Shown here piece after piece: positions 35,014-43,986 of a DNA stretch of 64,000 nucleotides (its first letter is position 1; the number at the start of each line of letters is the position of its first letter). The translations under genes and the position numbers were made by a program. Source of the stretch: Candidatus Latescibacterota bacterium (GTDB taxonomy: Bacteria > Latescibacterota > MWCZ01); the NCBI GenBank assembly GCA_022706085.1, contig JAKJDF010000012.1:47151-111150 (forward strand), written 5' to 3'. A model generated the notes under the pieces. The model saw only the letters and a program-made list of their open reading frames with translations, was not told where the DNA came from and did not search any database.

Positions 35014-35886
35014 GTGCATATTGACCCAGAATGTCCGGTTGACCTGCATACACACACCACTGCTTCCGACGGTTCGCTGTCACCTGAAGATCTGGTGGAC
35101 CTGGCCCGGAAGGGAGGGCTATGTGCCATCGCGGTAACCGACCATGATACGACCGACGGCGTAATCCGCGCCATAGAAGCCGGCCAACGAGCCGGCGTTA
35201 TGGTAATTCCGGCAGTCGAGATCAGTTCGCAGCACAAACCGGGAAGCATGCATATTCTTGGCTACTTCATCGATACGGGCGAACCCCGACTTCAAAATAC
35301 GCTTGCGGAAATGGTACGCAATCGCGACCGACGAAACCTTGGCATCGTCGAGCGTCTCAACAACCTCGGGGTTCAGATAACGCTCGAGGAAGTGTGTGGA
35401 TATGCGGGTGGCGACGTTCTGGGGAGGCCACATTTCGCACGAGCACTCGTTGAGAAGGGGGTTGTCTCGACGATTCAGGAAGCTTTCGATCAATATCTGG
35501 ATGCCGGAGCTGCAGCTGGAGTTCCGAAAGAAAAGCTCCCGCCTGAGCTTGTGATTGACATGATTCACGGCGCGGGCGGTTTGGCTGTGCTCGCGCATCC
35601 GTACCAACTTCGGCTGGGTGACGGAGAGGAACTCGAGAGCCGGGTACGGCGGCTTTGCGATCAAGGGCTCGACGGGATCGAGTGCTATTATCCGGAGCAT
35701 TCGGAAGCACAGACTGCGATTTACCGTTCTCTGGCAGCTCGTTACGGTCTTGTGTCCACGGGCGGAACTGATTTCCACGGGTCGAGCAAGAATCAGAGCC
35801 GCCTCGGGTTGCAGCTACCTCTCCAGGCTTCCTGTGTTCTGGAGTTGGCAACAAGGCGTGCCCGGGGGAAGCCTCCACGCTTTTGA
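35014..35886 (+). CDS. PHP-domain phosphoesterase (RNase AM / nucleoside bisphosphatase type)
   Basis: A 290-residue metal-dependent phosphoesterase with the PHP motifs DLHTHTTASDGS (H12 and H14), VTDHDT, a long insertion typical of YciV/Trp-upstream PHP proteins, LAHPYQ, GLDGIECYYPEHS and GGTDFHG. E. coli YciV (RNase AM) trims 5' ends of rRNAs and other homologues hydrolyse 3',5'-nucleoside bisphosphates; either could apply. GTG 35014 is chosen because AAGGA lies 8 bases upstream; the open frame continues back into queG but without support. Confidence 0.82.
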   Translation: MHIDPECPVDLHTHTTASDGSLSPEDLVDLARKGGLCAIAVTDHDTTDGVIRAIEAGQRAGVMVIPAVEISSQHKPGSMHILGYFIDTGEPRLQNTLAEMVRNRDRRNLGIVERLNNLGVQITLEEVCGYAGGDVLGRPHFARALVEKGVVSTIQEAFDQYLDAGAAAGVPKEKLPPELVIDMIHGAGGLAVLAHPYQLRLGDGEELESRVRRLCDQGLDGIECYYPEHSEAQTAIYRSLAARYGLVSTGGTDFHGSSKNQSRLGLQLPLQASCVLELATRRARGKPPRF

Positions 35887-35926
35887 GGATTCCACAGAGC
35901 CTTTTCCAGATGGGAACAAGAAACAG

Positions 35927-36454
35927 ATGCCAGTTCCTGCGGTGAGAATTGAGGGACATTCGGGCGGCGCGTGGCGCGTAACATGTCCATCACGCGACAG
36001 GGTGAGGAAAGTAGCGTTCGCACTGGGTGGTATGGTGGCAGGCTTGTTGATGGCGGTTGTAAGCGTTTCCGGCCTGTTCTCAGCATTTGCGGGGGAGCAA
36101 AACGGCGCGGAATTGTTCGTGCTCGGATGGCTTGGGCACCTCGCCTTGATCTCCGCGCTGTTGATCTGGGTTGCCGTTTCCCTTGTGTTCCGCGCGGCAC
36201 AAGGGTTTGAGGTCAGGTGCGACGGTACGGTCGTATCTGTCGTGCGTTTTTCGGCGTGCGGCAGCAAGGAATTGATGCGTGTTCCGATCGAAGAATGCGA
36301 ACTCCTGAGCGGCGGTACAGACCTTGCATTTCGGTTTACGAGGCGGGGAAGCGACAAGAAGGTAGTGCTGGATACCCATTACCGACTCAGCCCTGAAGAG
36401 CATCTGGCCATTGCACCGCTCTTTCACATTCGTGAGTCTTCCGGGAACGCCTGA
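35927..36454 (+). CDS. small membrane protein of unknown function
   Basis: I do not recognise this 175-residue protein. It has two strong transmembrane helices (about residues 27-52 and 63-87; first segment VAFALGGMVAGLLMAVVSVS, second LGHLALISALLIWVAVSLVF) linked by a short GEQNG loop. A soluble C-terminal domain of about 85 residues rich in beta strands (GFEVRCDGTVVSVVRFSACG) follows, reminiscent of small bacterial PH-like or membrane-anchored domains. ATG 35927 has only a weak ribosome binding site. It lies 40 bases after the PHP gene and 75 before an ABC ATPase, with no evident link to either. Confidence 0.6.
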   Translation: MPVPAVRIEGHSGGAWRVTCPSRDRVRKVAFALGGMVAGLLMAVVSVSGLFSAFAGEQNGAELFVLGWLGHLALISALLIWVAVSLVFRAAQGFEVRCDGTVVSVVRFSACGSKELMRVPIEECELLSGGTDLAFRFTRRGSDKKVVLDTHYRLSPEEHLAIAPLFHIRESSGNA

Positions 36455-36529
36455 AAAACGAACCAGATCATGATGTGCGCTCAATTCTCCATGCACAACG
36501 TCTTCAATTTCGTCTGAGCGGCCGCCACG

Positions 36530-37387
36530 ATGAACGAATCCAAAGTGCAATCTGCAATCGCCCTGGAGGGTGTCTCGTTCTCATACGGCGAGAACGAAGT
36601 CCTTTCCAATGTCACATTCGCCGTGGCGCCCGGTGAATTTGTGGGAATCATCGGCCCGAATGGCTCGGGCAAGTCCACGCTTCTCCGCATCATGGCGGGC
36701 ATCCTGCGCCCGTCGTCTGGAGTCGTGACGATGGCGGGACGCCCCATGCAGAACCTCAGCCGCCGCGATATCGCCCGCAGTGTAGCCGTTGTGCCGCAGG
36801 AGACGACTTTCGTGTTCCCATTTACCGCACTCGAAGTGGTACTGATGGGGCGCTCGCCCCATCTGGGACGTTTCGGGATTGAGGGTGAGGACGATCTGGA
36901 AGTGGCGCGACAGGCCATGCAGGCTACGGACACGTGGTTCCTTCGAGATCGGACAATGGAGGAAGTGTCCGGGGGCGAGAAGCAGCGTGTCATCGTCGCG
37001 CGTGCTCTGGCTCAAAAGCCGGAAATCTTGCTTCTCGATGAACCTACCAACGCTCTGGACATTCGGCATCAGGTGGACATTTACCAGTTGTTGCAGCGCT
37101 TGCACGATGAGTCCGGCCTCACTATCGTGCTTATTTCCCATGACCTGAACCTGTCGGCGCGAGCGTGTGAGCGCCTTATCCTCCTGCACCGCGGGCGCAT
37201 CAAGTGCGACGGGGGTCCCGACGAAGTGATCACGAGCGCGCTTCTGAGCGAGGTCTACGAAACGGAACTCGAGGTGCACACTGATCCAGCTACCGGTGCT
37301 CCGATCATTACGACTCCGATTGACCGGGCTGTGAGCAAAAAAAGTCAGCTGTTCGGTGCCAAAGAGAGGCAACGAAAAATACCCTGA
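36530..37387 (+). CDS. ABC transporter ATP-binding protein (FecE/BtuD-like)
   Basis: A 285-residue ATPase with Walker A GPNGSGKST (residues 42-50), a Q-loop in VVPQETTF, the signature EVSGGEKQR, Walker B ILLLDEPTNALD and the H-loop in LISHDLN. The spacing and the FPFTALEVVLMGRSPH segment resemble ATPases of iron-siderophore, haem or cobalamin importers. No permease or binding protein is encoded next to it, so it must pair with partners elsewhere. Its stop codon falls in the loop of a hairpin, just before the V-ATPase promoter. Confidence 0.85.
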   Translation: MNESKVQSAIALEGVSFSYGENEVLSNVTFAVAPGEFVGIIGPNGSGKSTLLRIMAGILRPSSGVVTMAGRPMQNLSRRDIARSVAVVPQETTFVFPFTALEVVLMGRSPHLGRFGIEGEDDLEVARQAMQATDTWFLRDRTMEEVSGGEKQRVIVARALAQKPEILLLDEPTNALDIRHQVDIYQLLQRLHDESGLTIVLISHDLNLSARACERLILLHRGRIKCDGGPDEVITSALLSEVYETELEVHTDPATGAPIITTPIDRAVSKKSQLFGAKERQRKIP

Positions 37388-37401
37388 CGAGATCGGGTAT
37401 T
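37378..37401 (+). terminator. Weak hairpin at the end of the ABC ATPase gene
   Basis: AATACCC (37378-37384) pairs perfectly with GGGTATT (37395-37401); the ABC ATPase stop codon is in the 10-base loop. The tail CTTACTTGTTT is only partly T-rich, so termination would be weak. Confidence 0.4.
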
Positions 37402-37406
37402 CTTAC

Positions 37407-37435
37407 TTGTTTCAGGTACCTTGCGCTGCTATTAT
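37407..37435 (+). promoter_or_regulatory. Probable sigma70-type promoter of the V-type ATPase operon
   Basis: TTGTTT (37407-37412) and TATTAT (37430-37435) are spaced by exactly 17 bases, and the start point would fall near 37442, about 60 bases before the first ATPase gene. The -35 box is only a partial match to consensus. Confidence 0.55.
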
Positions 37436-37504
37436 TGGAACCATGTAGTTTGCACAAACGTGAGGGATTTCCCACGCGGCGCGCTTCTGAGCAAGGGGTG
37501 AGAT

Positions 37505-37843
37505 ATGGAGTCCGAAGTTATCGCCGAACCGGTTGCGGCCGATGCTCTTGCTGCGATGCGGAAGGTAGAGGACGAAGCCGAAGCGTTAGTTGCACATGCG
37601 CGGGCCGAGGCGAAGGAGCTTCTGGAGCGTGCGCGTCGCGAAGCTGAAGAGAGACGTTCCCGGGAGCACGCTCTCATGCAGCGCGAGATGGAGCTCAGGC
37701 GGCAGGAGCTTCTGAATGGTGTTCTGCGCAAGACGGAAGCCGTGAAAGCCGAAGCCGAAGCTGAAAAGGCGAGCTACGCCGCCGAAGTGCGCCGTATAAC
37801 TCCACAGCTTGTCGAGGAAATCGTCGCTCTCGTCGTAGGGTGA
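37505..37843 (+). CDS. V-type ATPase peripheral-stalk coiled-coil subunit (G/H-like)
   Basis: A 112-residue, charged, helical protein. Residues about 10-95 form an uninterrupted coiled coil rich in Ala, Glu and Arg (EDEAEALVAHARAEAKELLE and onward), as in AhaH/NtpF/AtpG subunits that pair with subunit E in the peripheral stalk. Sequence alone is not diagnostic because such subunits diverge strongly; position as first gene of the ATPase operon makes the case. ATG 37505 follows an AAGGGGTGAG site. Confidence 0.75.
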   Translation: MESEVIAEPVAADALAAMRKVEDEAEALVAHARAEAKELLERARREAEERRSREHALMQREMELRRQELLNGVLRKTEAVKAEAEAEKASYAAEVRRITPQLVEEIVALVVG

Positions 37844-37891
37844 CGCCGCGTCACATGCCGGTGTGATCCGGTTCTTTTGGGGGGACGAGGC

Positions 37892-38902
37892 ATGGCCTCA
37901 GCCTCGGCGTTTTTGAATGCACGCGCCCACGCCCTTCTCGGCATGTTACTTTCGCGGGAAGCCCTTCTGCGACTTGCTGACCTTCCCAGTGCGGAAGCGG
38001 TTCTGGCAGACCTTTCGGCCCGCGAGTATTTTCGGGCTTCGCTGCCGGCCGGGCAATTGACCTTTTCCCAGCGTTTGAACCTCGAACTCGACGCGGATTA
38101 CCGATCCACCCTCCTCGTGCTCCCGCAGGAAAGCCGGCCGCTAGTACGCGCGTTGTATCGTCTCAGAGAGGTGGCTTTCCTGAAAGCCGCGCTTGGTTGC
38201 GCGAACAGGAACGTCCCGCCAGCCTCGCGCGGCGCGTACCTCGGGGGGCTTCACCTTTTCAACATCGCAGACGAGGAGGCTTTCTATCAGGCGGCGGATG
38301 TTCCAGAGGCCGTCTCCAGGGCGCCGGAGCCTTATCGAACACCGATGGAAAACGCACTCCATCAGGTCGAGGAACAAGGGTCCCTCTTCCCGATCGAAAT
38401 TGCCCTTGACCTTCTCGTGCTCCACGAGCTGTGGCTCGCGGGCCGAGCTTTGACAGGAATGGATCGCGCGCGGATTTTCCCGATGTTCGGGGTATGGTTT
38501 GACGTGTTCAATGTGGTGTCCGCCGCGAGGTTGCGGCTGAATTTCGCAGTGCCAGGTGATGAAGCGCTCGGTTATCTGATCCACCACGGGCAGTGGTTGC
38601 GGCTGTCGCACCGGCGAGCGCTGGCCGGCCTCGAAAAATTCACTGATCTTTCCGTGGCATTGCGTGATACTCCCTATTCCGCGAAACTCAATGGCGCGGA
38701 ATCGCTTTTTGCAGTCGGACAGGGGATGATGCGGGCGTTTCGCGAGGTGGTCTCGGTAAGTCTGGCGGGATACCCGTTCCACCTGGGCGGCACAGTTGCA
38801 TATTTGCTGCTCAAAGAAATCGAGATCACGAACTTGACACGCGTGTACGAAGGTAAGCGGCGTGACGTGAAAGCCGCTGACTGGCAGGACGTTCTCGTGT
38901 AG
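37892..38902 (+). CDS. atpC: V-type ATP synthase subunit C
   Basis: A 336-residue all-helical protein of the V-ATPase subunit C/AC39 family, which caps the membrane ring and links it to the central rotor shaft. Recognisable family segments include YFRASLP near the N-terminus, RALYRLREVAFLKAAL in the middle, and the closing LKEIEITNLTRVYEGKRR stretch where the family ends. ATG 37892 has GAGG close upstream; a TTG five codons earlier is less likely. The gap to subunit I is 14 bases. Confidence 0.82.
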   Translation: MASASAFLNARAHALLGMLLSREALLRLADLPSAEAVLADLSAREYFRASLPAGQLTFSQRLNLELDADYRSTLLVLPQESRPLVRALYRLREVAFLKAALGCANRNVPPASRGAYLGGLHLFNIADEEAFYQAADVPEAVSRAPEPYRTPMENALHQVEEQGSLFPIEIALDLLVLHELWLAGRALTGMDRARIFPMFGVWFDVFNVVSAARLRLNFAVPGDEALGYLIHHGQWLRLSHRRALAGLEKFTDLSVALRDTPYSAKLNGAESLFAVGQGMMRAFREVVSVSLAGYPFHLGGTVAYLLLKEIEITNLTRVYEGKRRDVKAADWQDVLV

Positions 38903-38916
38903 GAAGGGGGTCCGTC

Positions 38917-40875
38917 GTGTTCCGACCGATCCCGATGGCGCGAATTGGCGTGATTGTGCGAGATGACCAATCCACGCAGTTGACTCGCCTGCTCGCGGCC
39001 GAAGGGGTGTTGCAGATCGAATCTCCTTCGGCGCAGCTCGGGCTGGATACTGCGACCGCGCGTTCCTCCATATCCCGCTGGGAGGCCTTGGAACGCCAGG
39101 TAACGGAATTGGCGCAAAACCTGGAAATCCCCCTTTCATCAGCCAGATCACCGTTCGAAGTGGGAGTCGATCCGAAGGACGATCTCGAGCCGTGCGAGAA
39201 AAGAGTGGCGGAAATCCTTTCGCAGGCGGAACAGATACGCGGCGATCTGGCAACAATTGCGATGAAGCGAAGAAGGACCCTCGGGCAGATCGAAGAGCTT
39301 CTGCTTCTTTCCCCGGTCAATTGGACGCTGGAGGAGTTGAGGTCAACCCAGCAACTGGCGGTCCACATCGGGGTTCTCAGCGAGGTGAACGTTCGGCGCG
39401 TGGAAGCGATCCTCGGAGCTTTGCCGCACACCACGGTTCGATTGCCGGGTCCGGCCACAGGGTGGGATGTGGTAATCGTGTTCTCCCAGAAAACTACAGC
39501 GGAACAGGTGGAAAGGGCGCTTTCAAGCGCGAACTTCAAACCGCTGGAAATCCCCGCGGATTTGACTGGCAAACCCGGCGAAGCGGAGGAGAAGCTCTGG
39601 AAGCTGCTGGACGAGCTTGAGGAGCAACGAAAAAGGCTGACGCAACAGCTTCGCGAAACAACGACTGCTGAAATGGGAGAGCTGTGTGAAATCTGGGAGA
39701 AGGCCCGCGCCGCGAGAACGCTTCTGGCGGCACAGCAGCCTTTCGGAAAAACGCGATCCCTTTCGTACGTCACCGGTTGGGTGCCGAAGGAATCGAGTCA
39801 GGCACTGACACAACGCATACGCGACACCATTGGCGCTGCGGCATACGTGGAAGTTCGTGATCCGGAACCACATGACCCCGCGGTGCCGGTGAGGCTCAAA
39901 AACCCGTCTGTGTTCCGGCCTTTTGAAGAGGTCGTGACAACCTACTCCCTCCCTTCCTCCAAAGAAATCGATCCCACCGTAGTTGTGGCGATAACCTACC
40001 TCATCATGTTCGGGATGATGTTCGGAGACGTGGGACAAGGGTTGGTGCTGGCAGCTGCAGGGTTCTGGGCAGCGAAAAAGGTGCCCTCGGTGAGGAATCT
40101 CGGCCTTATTCTAGGCATGTGCGGCATTTCTTCTGTGATTTTCGGTTTTGTGTACGGGAGCGTATTCGGTGTGGAAATGCAACTGAACCCGTGGATCAAT
40201 CTGCCCCTTGTGGAACACCACACTTCGGTGATGGCGTCTAATCTCGCTGTTCTCGGGGGCATTTCCATCGGTTTCGGGATCATCATGCTCTCCCTGGGGA
40301 TCATTTTCAACATCGTCAACGCGGTGCGTGAGAAAGAATGGGGTGTTGCCGTTTTTGACCAGTACGGGCTGACCGGTCTCGCGTTCTACTGGTGTGCTCT
40401 CATCTGGGCAGTTCTGACCGCTATGGGCTTTGTGGGTGTGGGGATCACGGCACTCGCAGCGGGAGCGCTCGTGGCTCTTGCGGTGCTGTTCGTGCGTGAG
40501 CCGATTATCCGCGCGACGGAAAGGAAAGAACACCTGGTTGAAGGAGGGGTCGGTTTTTTCGTCGTCCAGGCGCTTATTGACACAATGGACATGGTGATCC
40601 GCTTCCTCAGCAATACAGTCTCGTTCATCCGTGTCGCGGCGTTCGGGTTGACCCACGCGGCGCTCTTCATGGCGATTCACACGATAGGTTATATGATATC
40701 GGGTTCCACTCACGGAGCCGGTTATATCGTCACCTTCATCGTCGGCAACATCTTCGTTGTCGTCATGGAAGGCCTGATTGTTTCGATTCAGTGCCTGCGT
40801 TTGCAGTATTACGAGGTGTTCGGGAAGTTTTACCGGGGCGGGGGTCTGCCGTTCGCACCGCTTCGCGCCAGTTGA
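38917..40875 (+). CDS. atpI: V-type ATP synthase subunit I (membrane stator, a-type)
   Basis: The 652-residue stator subunit that forms the ion half-channels against the K ring. The N-terminal ~340 residues are a cytoplasmic, partly coiled-coil domain. The C-terminal half has seven to eight transmembrane helices with family landmarks MMFGDVGQGLVL, FGFVYGSVFG, and NTVSFIRVAAFGLTHAALF, which contains the essential arginine. The start is GTG 38917 after AGGAAGGGGG. Confidence 0.92.
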   Translation: MFRPIPMARIGVIVRDDQSTQLTRLLAAEGVLQIESPSAQLGLDTATARSSISRWEALERQVTELAQNLEIPLSSARSPFEVGVDPKDDLEPCEKRVAEILSQAEQIRGDLATIAMKRRRTLGQIEELLLLSPVNWTLEELRSTQQLAVHIGVLSEVNVRRVEAILGALPHTTVRLPGPATGWDVVIVFSQKTTAEQVERALSSANFKPLEIPADLTGKPGEAEEKLWKLLDELEEQRKRLTQQLRETTTAEMGELCEIWEKARAARTLLAAQQPFGKTRSLSYVTGWVPKESSQALTQRIRDTIGAAAYVEVRDPEPHDPAVPVRLKNPSVFRPFEEVVTTYSLPSSKEIDPTVVVAITYLIMFGMMFGDVGQGLVLAAAGFWAAKKVPSVRNLGLILGMCGISSVIFGFVYGSVFGVEMQLNPWINLPLVEHHTSVMASNLAVLGGISIGFGIIMLSLGIIFNIVNAVREKEWGVAVFDQYGLTGLAFYWCALIWAVLTAMGFVGVGITALAAGALVALAVLFVREPIIRATERKEHLVEGGVGFFVVQALIDTMDMVIRFLSNTVSFIRVAAFGLTHAALFMAIHTIGYMISGSTHGAGYIVTFIVGNIFVVVMEGLIVSIQCLRLQYYEVFGKFYRGGGLPFAPLRAS

Positions 40876-40915
40876 GGTTCGCTCATATCACTTCAATACG
40901 AGGGGAGTGTGGTTC

Positions 40916-41266
40916 ATGAAGACTCTGAAGGTCGTGCTCGGTGCACTGCTGATGCTGAACCTCGCCGTGATTCTCACGGCGGCCGCGGTGGTGCTGTTTC
41001 CAGATCTCGCGCTCGCTGCGGAAGGCGCTCCCGCGGCGGCGGCAGGGGGTGATCGAGGTCTCATGATGATCGGCGCGGCTTTGGCGGTTGGTCTGGGTTG
41101 CGTGGGTGCGGGCCTGGCGGTCGCGCAGGTTGGCGCTGCTGCTCTGGGCGCGATCGGCGAAAAACCGGACATGCTCGGCAAAACGCTGATCTTCGTCGGT
41201 CTTGCCGAAGGAATAGCGATTTACGGTCTGATCATCTCTATCATGATATACGCTTCGGCAGGTTGA
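40916..41266 (+). CDS. atpK: V-type ATP synthase subunit K (rotor ring)
   Basis: The 116-residue proteolipid of the rotor ring. A first hydrophobic segment (residues ~5-35) ends in a signal-peptidase-like ALAAEGAPA, as in the Thermus subunit whose leader is cleaved. The mature part is a single two-helix hairpin with Q71 in helix 1 (LAVAQVG) and the ion-binding E98 in helix 2 (GLAEGIAIYG), Y103 nearby. A Gln plus Glu/Tyr pattern may favour sodium, but proton use cannot be excluded. ATG 40916 follows AGGGGAG. Confidence 0.9.
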   Translation: MKTLKVVLGALLMLNLAVILTAAAVVLFPDLALAAEGAPAAAAGGDRGLMMIGAALAVGLGCVGAGLAVAQVGAAALGAIGEKPDMLGKTLIFVGLAEGIAIYGLIISIMIYASAG

Positions 41267-41291
41267 TCGGTCGACGCTCCGAGAGGGTGTG

Positions 41292-41603
41292 ATGAAAGTC
41301 TACTGCATTGGCAGCGAGGAAGTGGTAAAAGGTCTCGCGCTTATCGGCATTGAAGGCACCGCCACGACGGATGCCCAGGAAGCGGAACGGGCAGTGGACG
41401 CGGTGCTCAATCAGCCGGAGGTCGGGCTCCTCGTTATCAGTGAACGGCTCGCCATGCCCCTCAAGGAGAAGCTTACCGGGTGGGCGTTCGCCCATCGCCA
41501 ACCTCTCATTCTCGAGATACCCGACGAGCAGGGCCCGGTATCAAAACACTCGGCTGTTCTTTCCCTCGTCATGGAAGCGGTCGGTCTGGAGCAGTCGTCA
41601 TGA
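41292..41603 (+). CDS. atpF: V-type ATP synthase subunit F
   Basis: A 103-residue Rossmann-like subunit of the central shaft that binds subunit D. The protein opens with KVYCIGSEEVVKGLALIGIEG, the conserved Y/x-IG-E start of the family, and has VGLLVISERLA in the middle. ATG 41292 is preferred over the GTG directly before it because GAGAGGG lies at a suitable distance. The final TGA overlaps the start of subunit E in ATGA. Confidence 0.87.
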   Translation: MKVYCIGSEEVVKGLALIGIEGTATTDAQEAERAVDAVLNQPEVGLLVISERLAMPLKEKLTGWAFAHRQPLILEIPDEQGPVSKHSAVLSLVMEAVGLEQSS

Positions 41604-42214
41604 ACAACCCAATTGACAGCCTCCGGGAAGCAGTGATCCGTGATGCTCAGGCGCAGGCATACGAGATTATGCAGGACGCCATCGCAGCGGGTCAGCGTCT
41701 TGCCGCTGAGATGGACGCCCGGATCGCACAGGACCGTTCCGAGGCCCTTGCGAAGGCGGAGCAAAAGGCTATGCAAGAGCAGCAGCGTCTTCTGGCGAGC
41801 GCACAGGGAAAAATCCAGAAAGAACGGCTGCTCGAACGGGAGAAACGCATCGCCGAGGTTATCGACGCGGCACGAAGTGCGCTGGCGGAATACGCCAGGC
41901 AGCCGGGCGTCGGCCGGGACTTGCTTCTGAAACTCTGCGTCGAAGGCGCAACGGCGTTGAGAAGCGAGAAAGTTCTTCTTGTTGTTCGTCCAGACCAGCG
42001 TAGCTGGGTCGACACACCATTTCTTCTCGCCGTGCAACAGCAATCCGGAAAAAGAGTAGAGCTTTCGGGCGAGAATCTCACGGCAATAGGCGGAGTAATC
42101 GTCACGAGTTTAGATGGTCGCGAGAGGTTCGATAACACACTGGACAATCGTCTTGCACGCGTGATTGACGACGTGCGGGCGATGATATGGACGAGGATTA
42201 GCCATGCACGATGA
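41600..42214 (+). CDS. atpE: V-type ATP synthase subunit E
   Basis: A 204-residue peripheral-stalk subunit. The first ~100 residues are a long charged helix (IMQDAIAAGQRLAAEMDARI and onward) that pairs with the coiled-coil subunit. The C-terminal globular domain (from about 110) contains GGVIVTSLDGRERFDNTLDN, the best-conserved part of the family, which contacts the catalytic head. It overlaps subunit F by four bases and subunit A by eleven, showing tight coupling. Confidence 0.87.
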   Translation: MNNPIDSLREAVIRDAQAQAYEIMQDAIAAGQRLAAEMDARIAQDRSEALAKAEQKAMQEQQRLLASAQGKIQKERLLEREKRIAEVIDAARSALAEYARQPGVGRDLLLKLCVEGATALRSEKVLLVVRPDQRSWVDTPFLLAVQQQSGKRVELSGENLTAIGGVIVTSLDGRERFDNTLDNRLARVIDDVRAMIWTRISHAR

Positions 42215-43976
42215 GCCTGTCGGCAAAGTGAGCTGGGTCAGTGGACCCGTTGTCCGCACCGTGGAGACGCGCGGCGTCCACATGTTGGACATGGTGGAAG
42301 TCGGCGACGAACGGCTCATCGGCGAGATCATCGGCCTGAATGGTGATCAAGCTACGCTCCAGGTGTACGAGGACACGACCGGATTGAAACCGGGATCCCC
42401 GGTGTACAGCACGGGTTACCCCCTCGCTGCGGAGCTCGGGCCGGGGCTGGTAACCAGCATTTACGACGGCATCTTGCGCCCGCTGAAGGCACTGGCGGAT
42501 GCGACCGGGATATTTATCGGCCGCGGTGTTCGCGCTCCTTCGCTGTCCCGCGAAATTCTGTGGGACTTCACTCCCGCCATTCGAAACGGGCAAGAGGTTA
42601 CCCCCGGCATGATCATCGGAACCGTTCCGGAGACGGAACGGATTGAGCACCGGGTGATGGTCCCTCCGAATGTTTCCGGGATCGTGACGAGCGTCGCTGC
42701 GGCGGGCAAATACAAGGTGGATCAGGAGATCTGCCGTGTTCGCACGCCGCAGGGCGACGAAGTGTCGCTGACGATGCTGCAACGATGGCCGGTTCGCCAG
42801 AAGAGACCGGTTGCCCGCCGGCTTCCTGCGGACACGCCGCTCGTGACGGGCCAGCGCGTGGTTGACTGCGTCTTCCCCATGGTCAAAGGTGGCGCAGCCG
42901 CAATTCCGGGTGGGTTTGGAACCGGAAAAACCATCACGCAGCACCAACTGGCGAAGTGGTCGGATGCCGACCTTATCGTGTATATCGGATGTGGCGAACG
43001 CGGCAACGAGATGACCGAAGTGCTGGTCGAATTCCCGAAGCTTATCGATCCGCACAGCAACCGGCCGTTAATGGAGCGAACGATCCTGATTGCGAACACC
43101 TCCGACATGCCCGTGGCGGCACGTGAGGCGAGCATTTATACCGGTATCACGCTTGCGGAGTATTACCGGGATATGGGCTATCACGTCGCGCTCATGGCCG
43201 ATTCAACCTCCCGATGGGCTGAAGCGCTGCGCGAGCTGTCCGGCCGGCTGGAAGAAATGCCTGCGGAGGAGGGATTCCCCGCGTACCTTGCGACGAGACT
43301 GGCGGAGTTCTACGAGCGTGCCGGAATGGTCGAAACGCTCGGAGGAAGCACGGGATCTGTCAGCGTGATCGGGGCTGTTTCCCCTGCCGGCGGAGATTTC
43401 AGCGAACCGGTGACCCAGCATACTTCCCGTTTCATCGGTTGCTTCTGGGCGCTCGACAAGGAACTGGCAAGCGCGCGGTACTACCCGTCAATCAATTACA
43501 TCAACAGCCACAGTGCGTACACGGAATTCGTCGCTGACTGGTGGAAGAAAATCGGTGGGGAAAAATACAACTGGGAGGCGATGCGGGAAGAGACGGTGGA
43601 TGTGCTGCGTCGCGATGACAAGCTGCAGCAGATCGTGAAACTCGTTGGCGAGGAAGAACTGCCGGACGAACAGAAACTTATCCTCGACACCGCGCGCATA
43701 CTCCAAAATGCGTTCCTGCAACAGAGTGCGTTTGACGAAGTGGATACGTACTCCGTTCCCGAAAAGCAACTTCGGATGTTGAGCGTCATCCTGCATTACT
43801 ACCATCGCGGAGGGGATGTTGTCAAGCGCAGCATTCCGATCTACAAATACCAGCAGCTTCCGGTGCGGAACGAAATCATGCGGATGAAATCGCGGATTCC
43901 GAACGATAAGCTGGAGGAATTCGACGCGCTCGACCGAGCGATAGACGAACAGATTGACGCACTTATCGCCGAATGA
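42204..43976 (+). CDS. atpA: V-type ATP synthase catalytic subunit A
   Basis: The 590-residue catalytic subunit of the V1 head. It has the Walker A loop GGFGTGKT (about residues 235-242), the arginine/glutamate-rich [12 protein letters not shown] motif, Walker [19 protein letters not shown] and the non-homologous region of about 90 residues that sets V-type A subunits apart from F-type beta subunits. ATG 42204 lies inside the end of subunit E. Confidence 0.96.
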   Translation: MHDEPVGKVSWVSGPVVRTVETRGVHMLDMVEVGDERLIGEIIGLNGDQATLQVYEDTTGLKPGSPVYSTGYPLAAELGPGLVTSIYDGILRPLKALADATGIFIGRGVRAPSLSREILWDFTPAIRNGQEVTPGMIIGTVPETERIEHRVMVPPNVSGIVTSVAAAGKYKVDQEICRVRTPQGDEVSLTMLQRWPVRQKRPVARRLPADTPLVTGQRVVDCVFPMVKGGAAAIPGGFGTGKTITQHQLAKWSDADLIVYIGCGERGNEMTEVLVEFPKLIDPHSNRPLMERTILIANTSDMPVAAREASIYTGITLAEYYRDMGYHVALMADSTSRWAEALRELSGRLEEMPAEEGFPAYLATRLAEFYERAGMVETLGGSTGSVSVIGAVSPAGGDFSEPVTQHTSRFIGCFWALDKELASARYYPSINYINSHSAYTEFVADWWKKIGGEKYNWEAMREETVDVLRRDDKLQQIVKLVGEEELPDEQKLILDTARILQNAFLQQSAFDEVDTYSVPEKQLRMLSVILHYYHRGGDVVKRSIPIYKYQQLPVRNEIMRMKSRIPNDKLEEFDALDRAIDEQIDALIAE

Positions 43977-43986
43977 GGCCACACCC

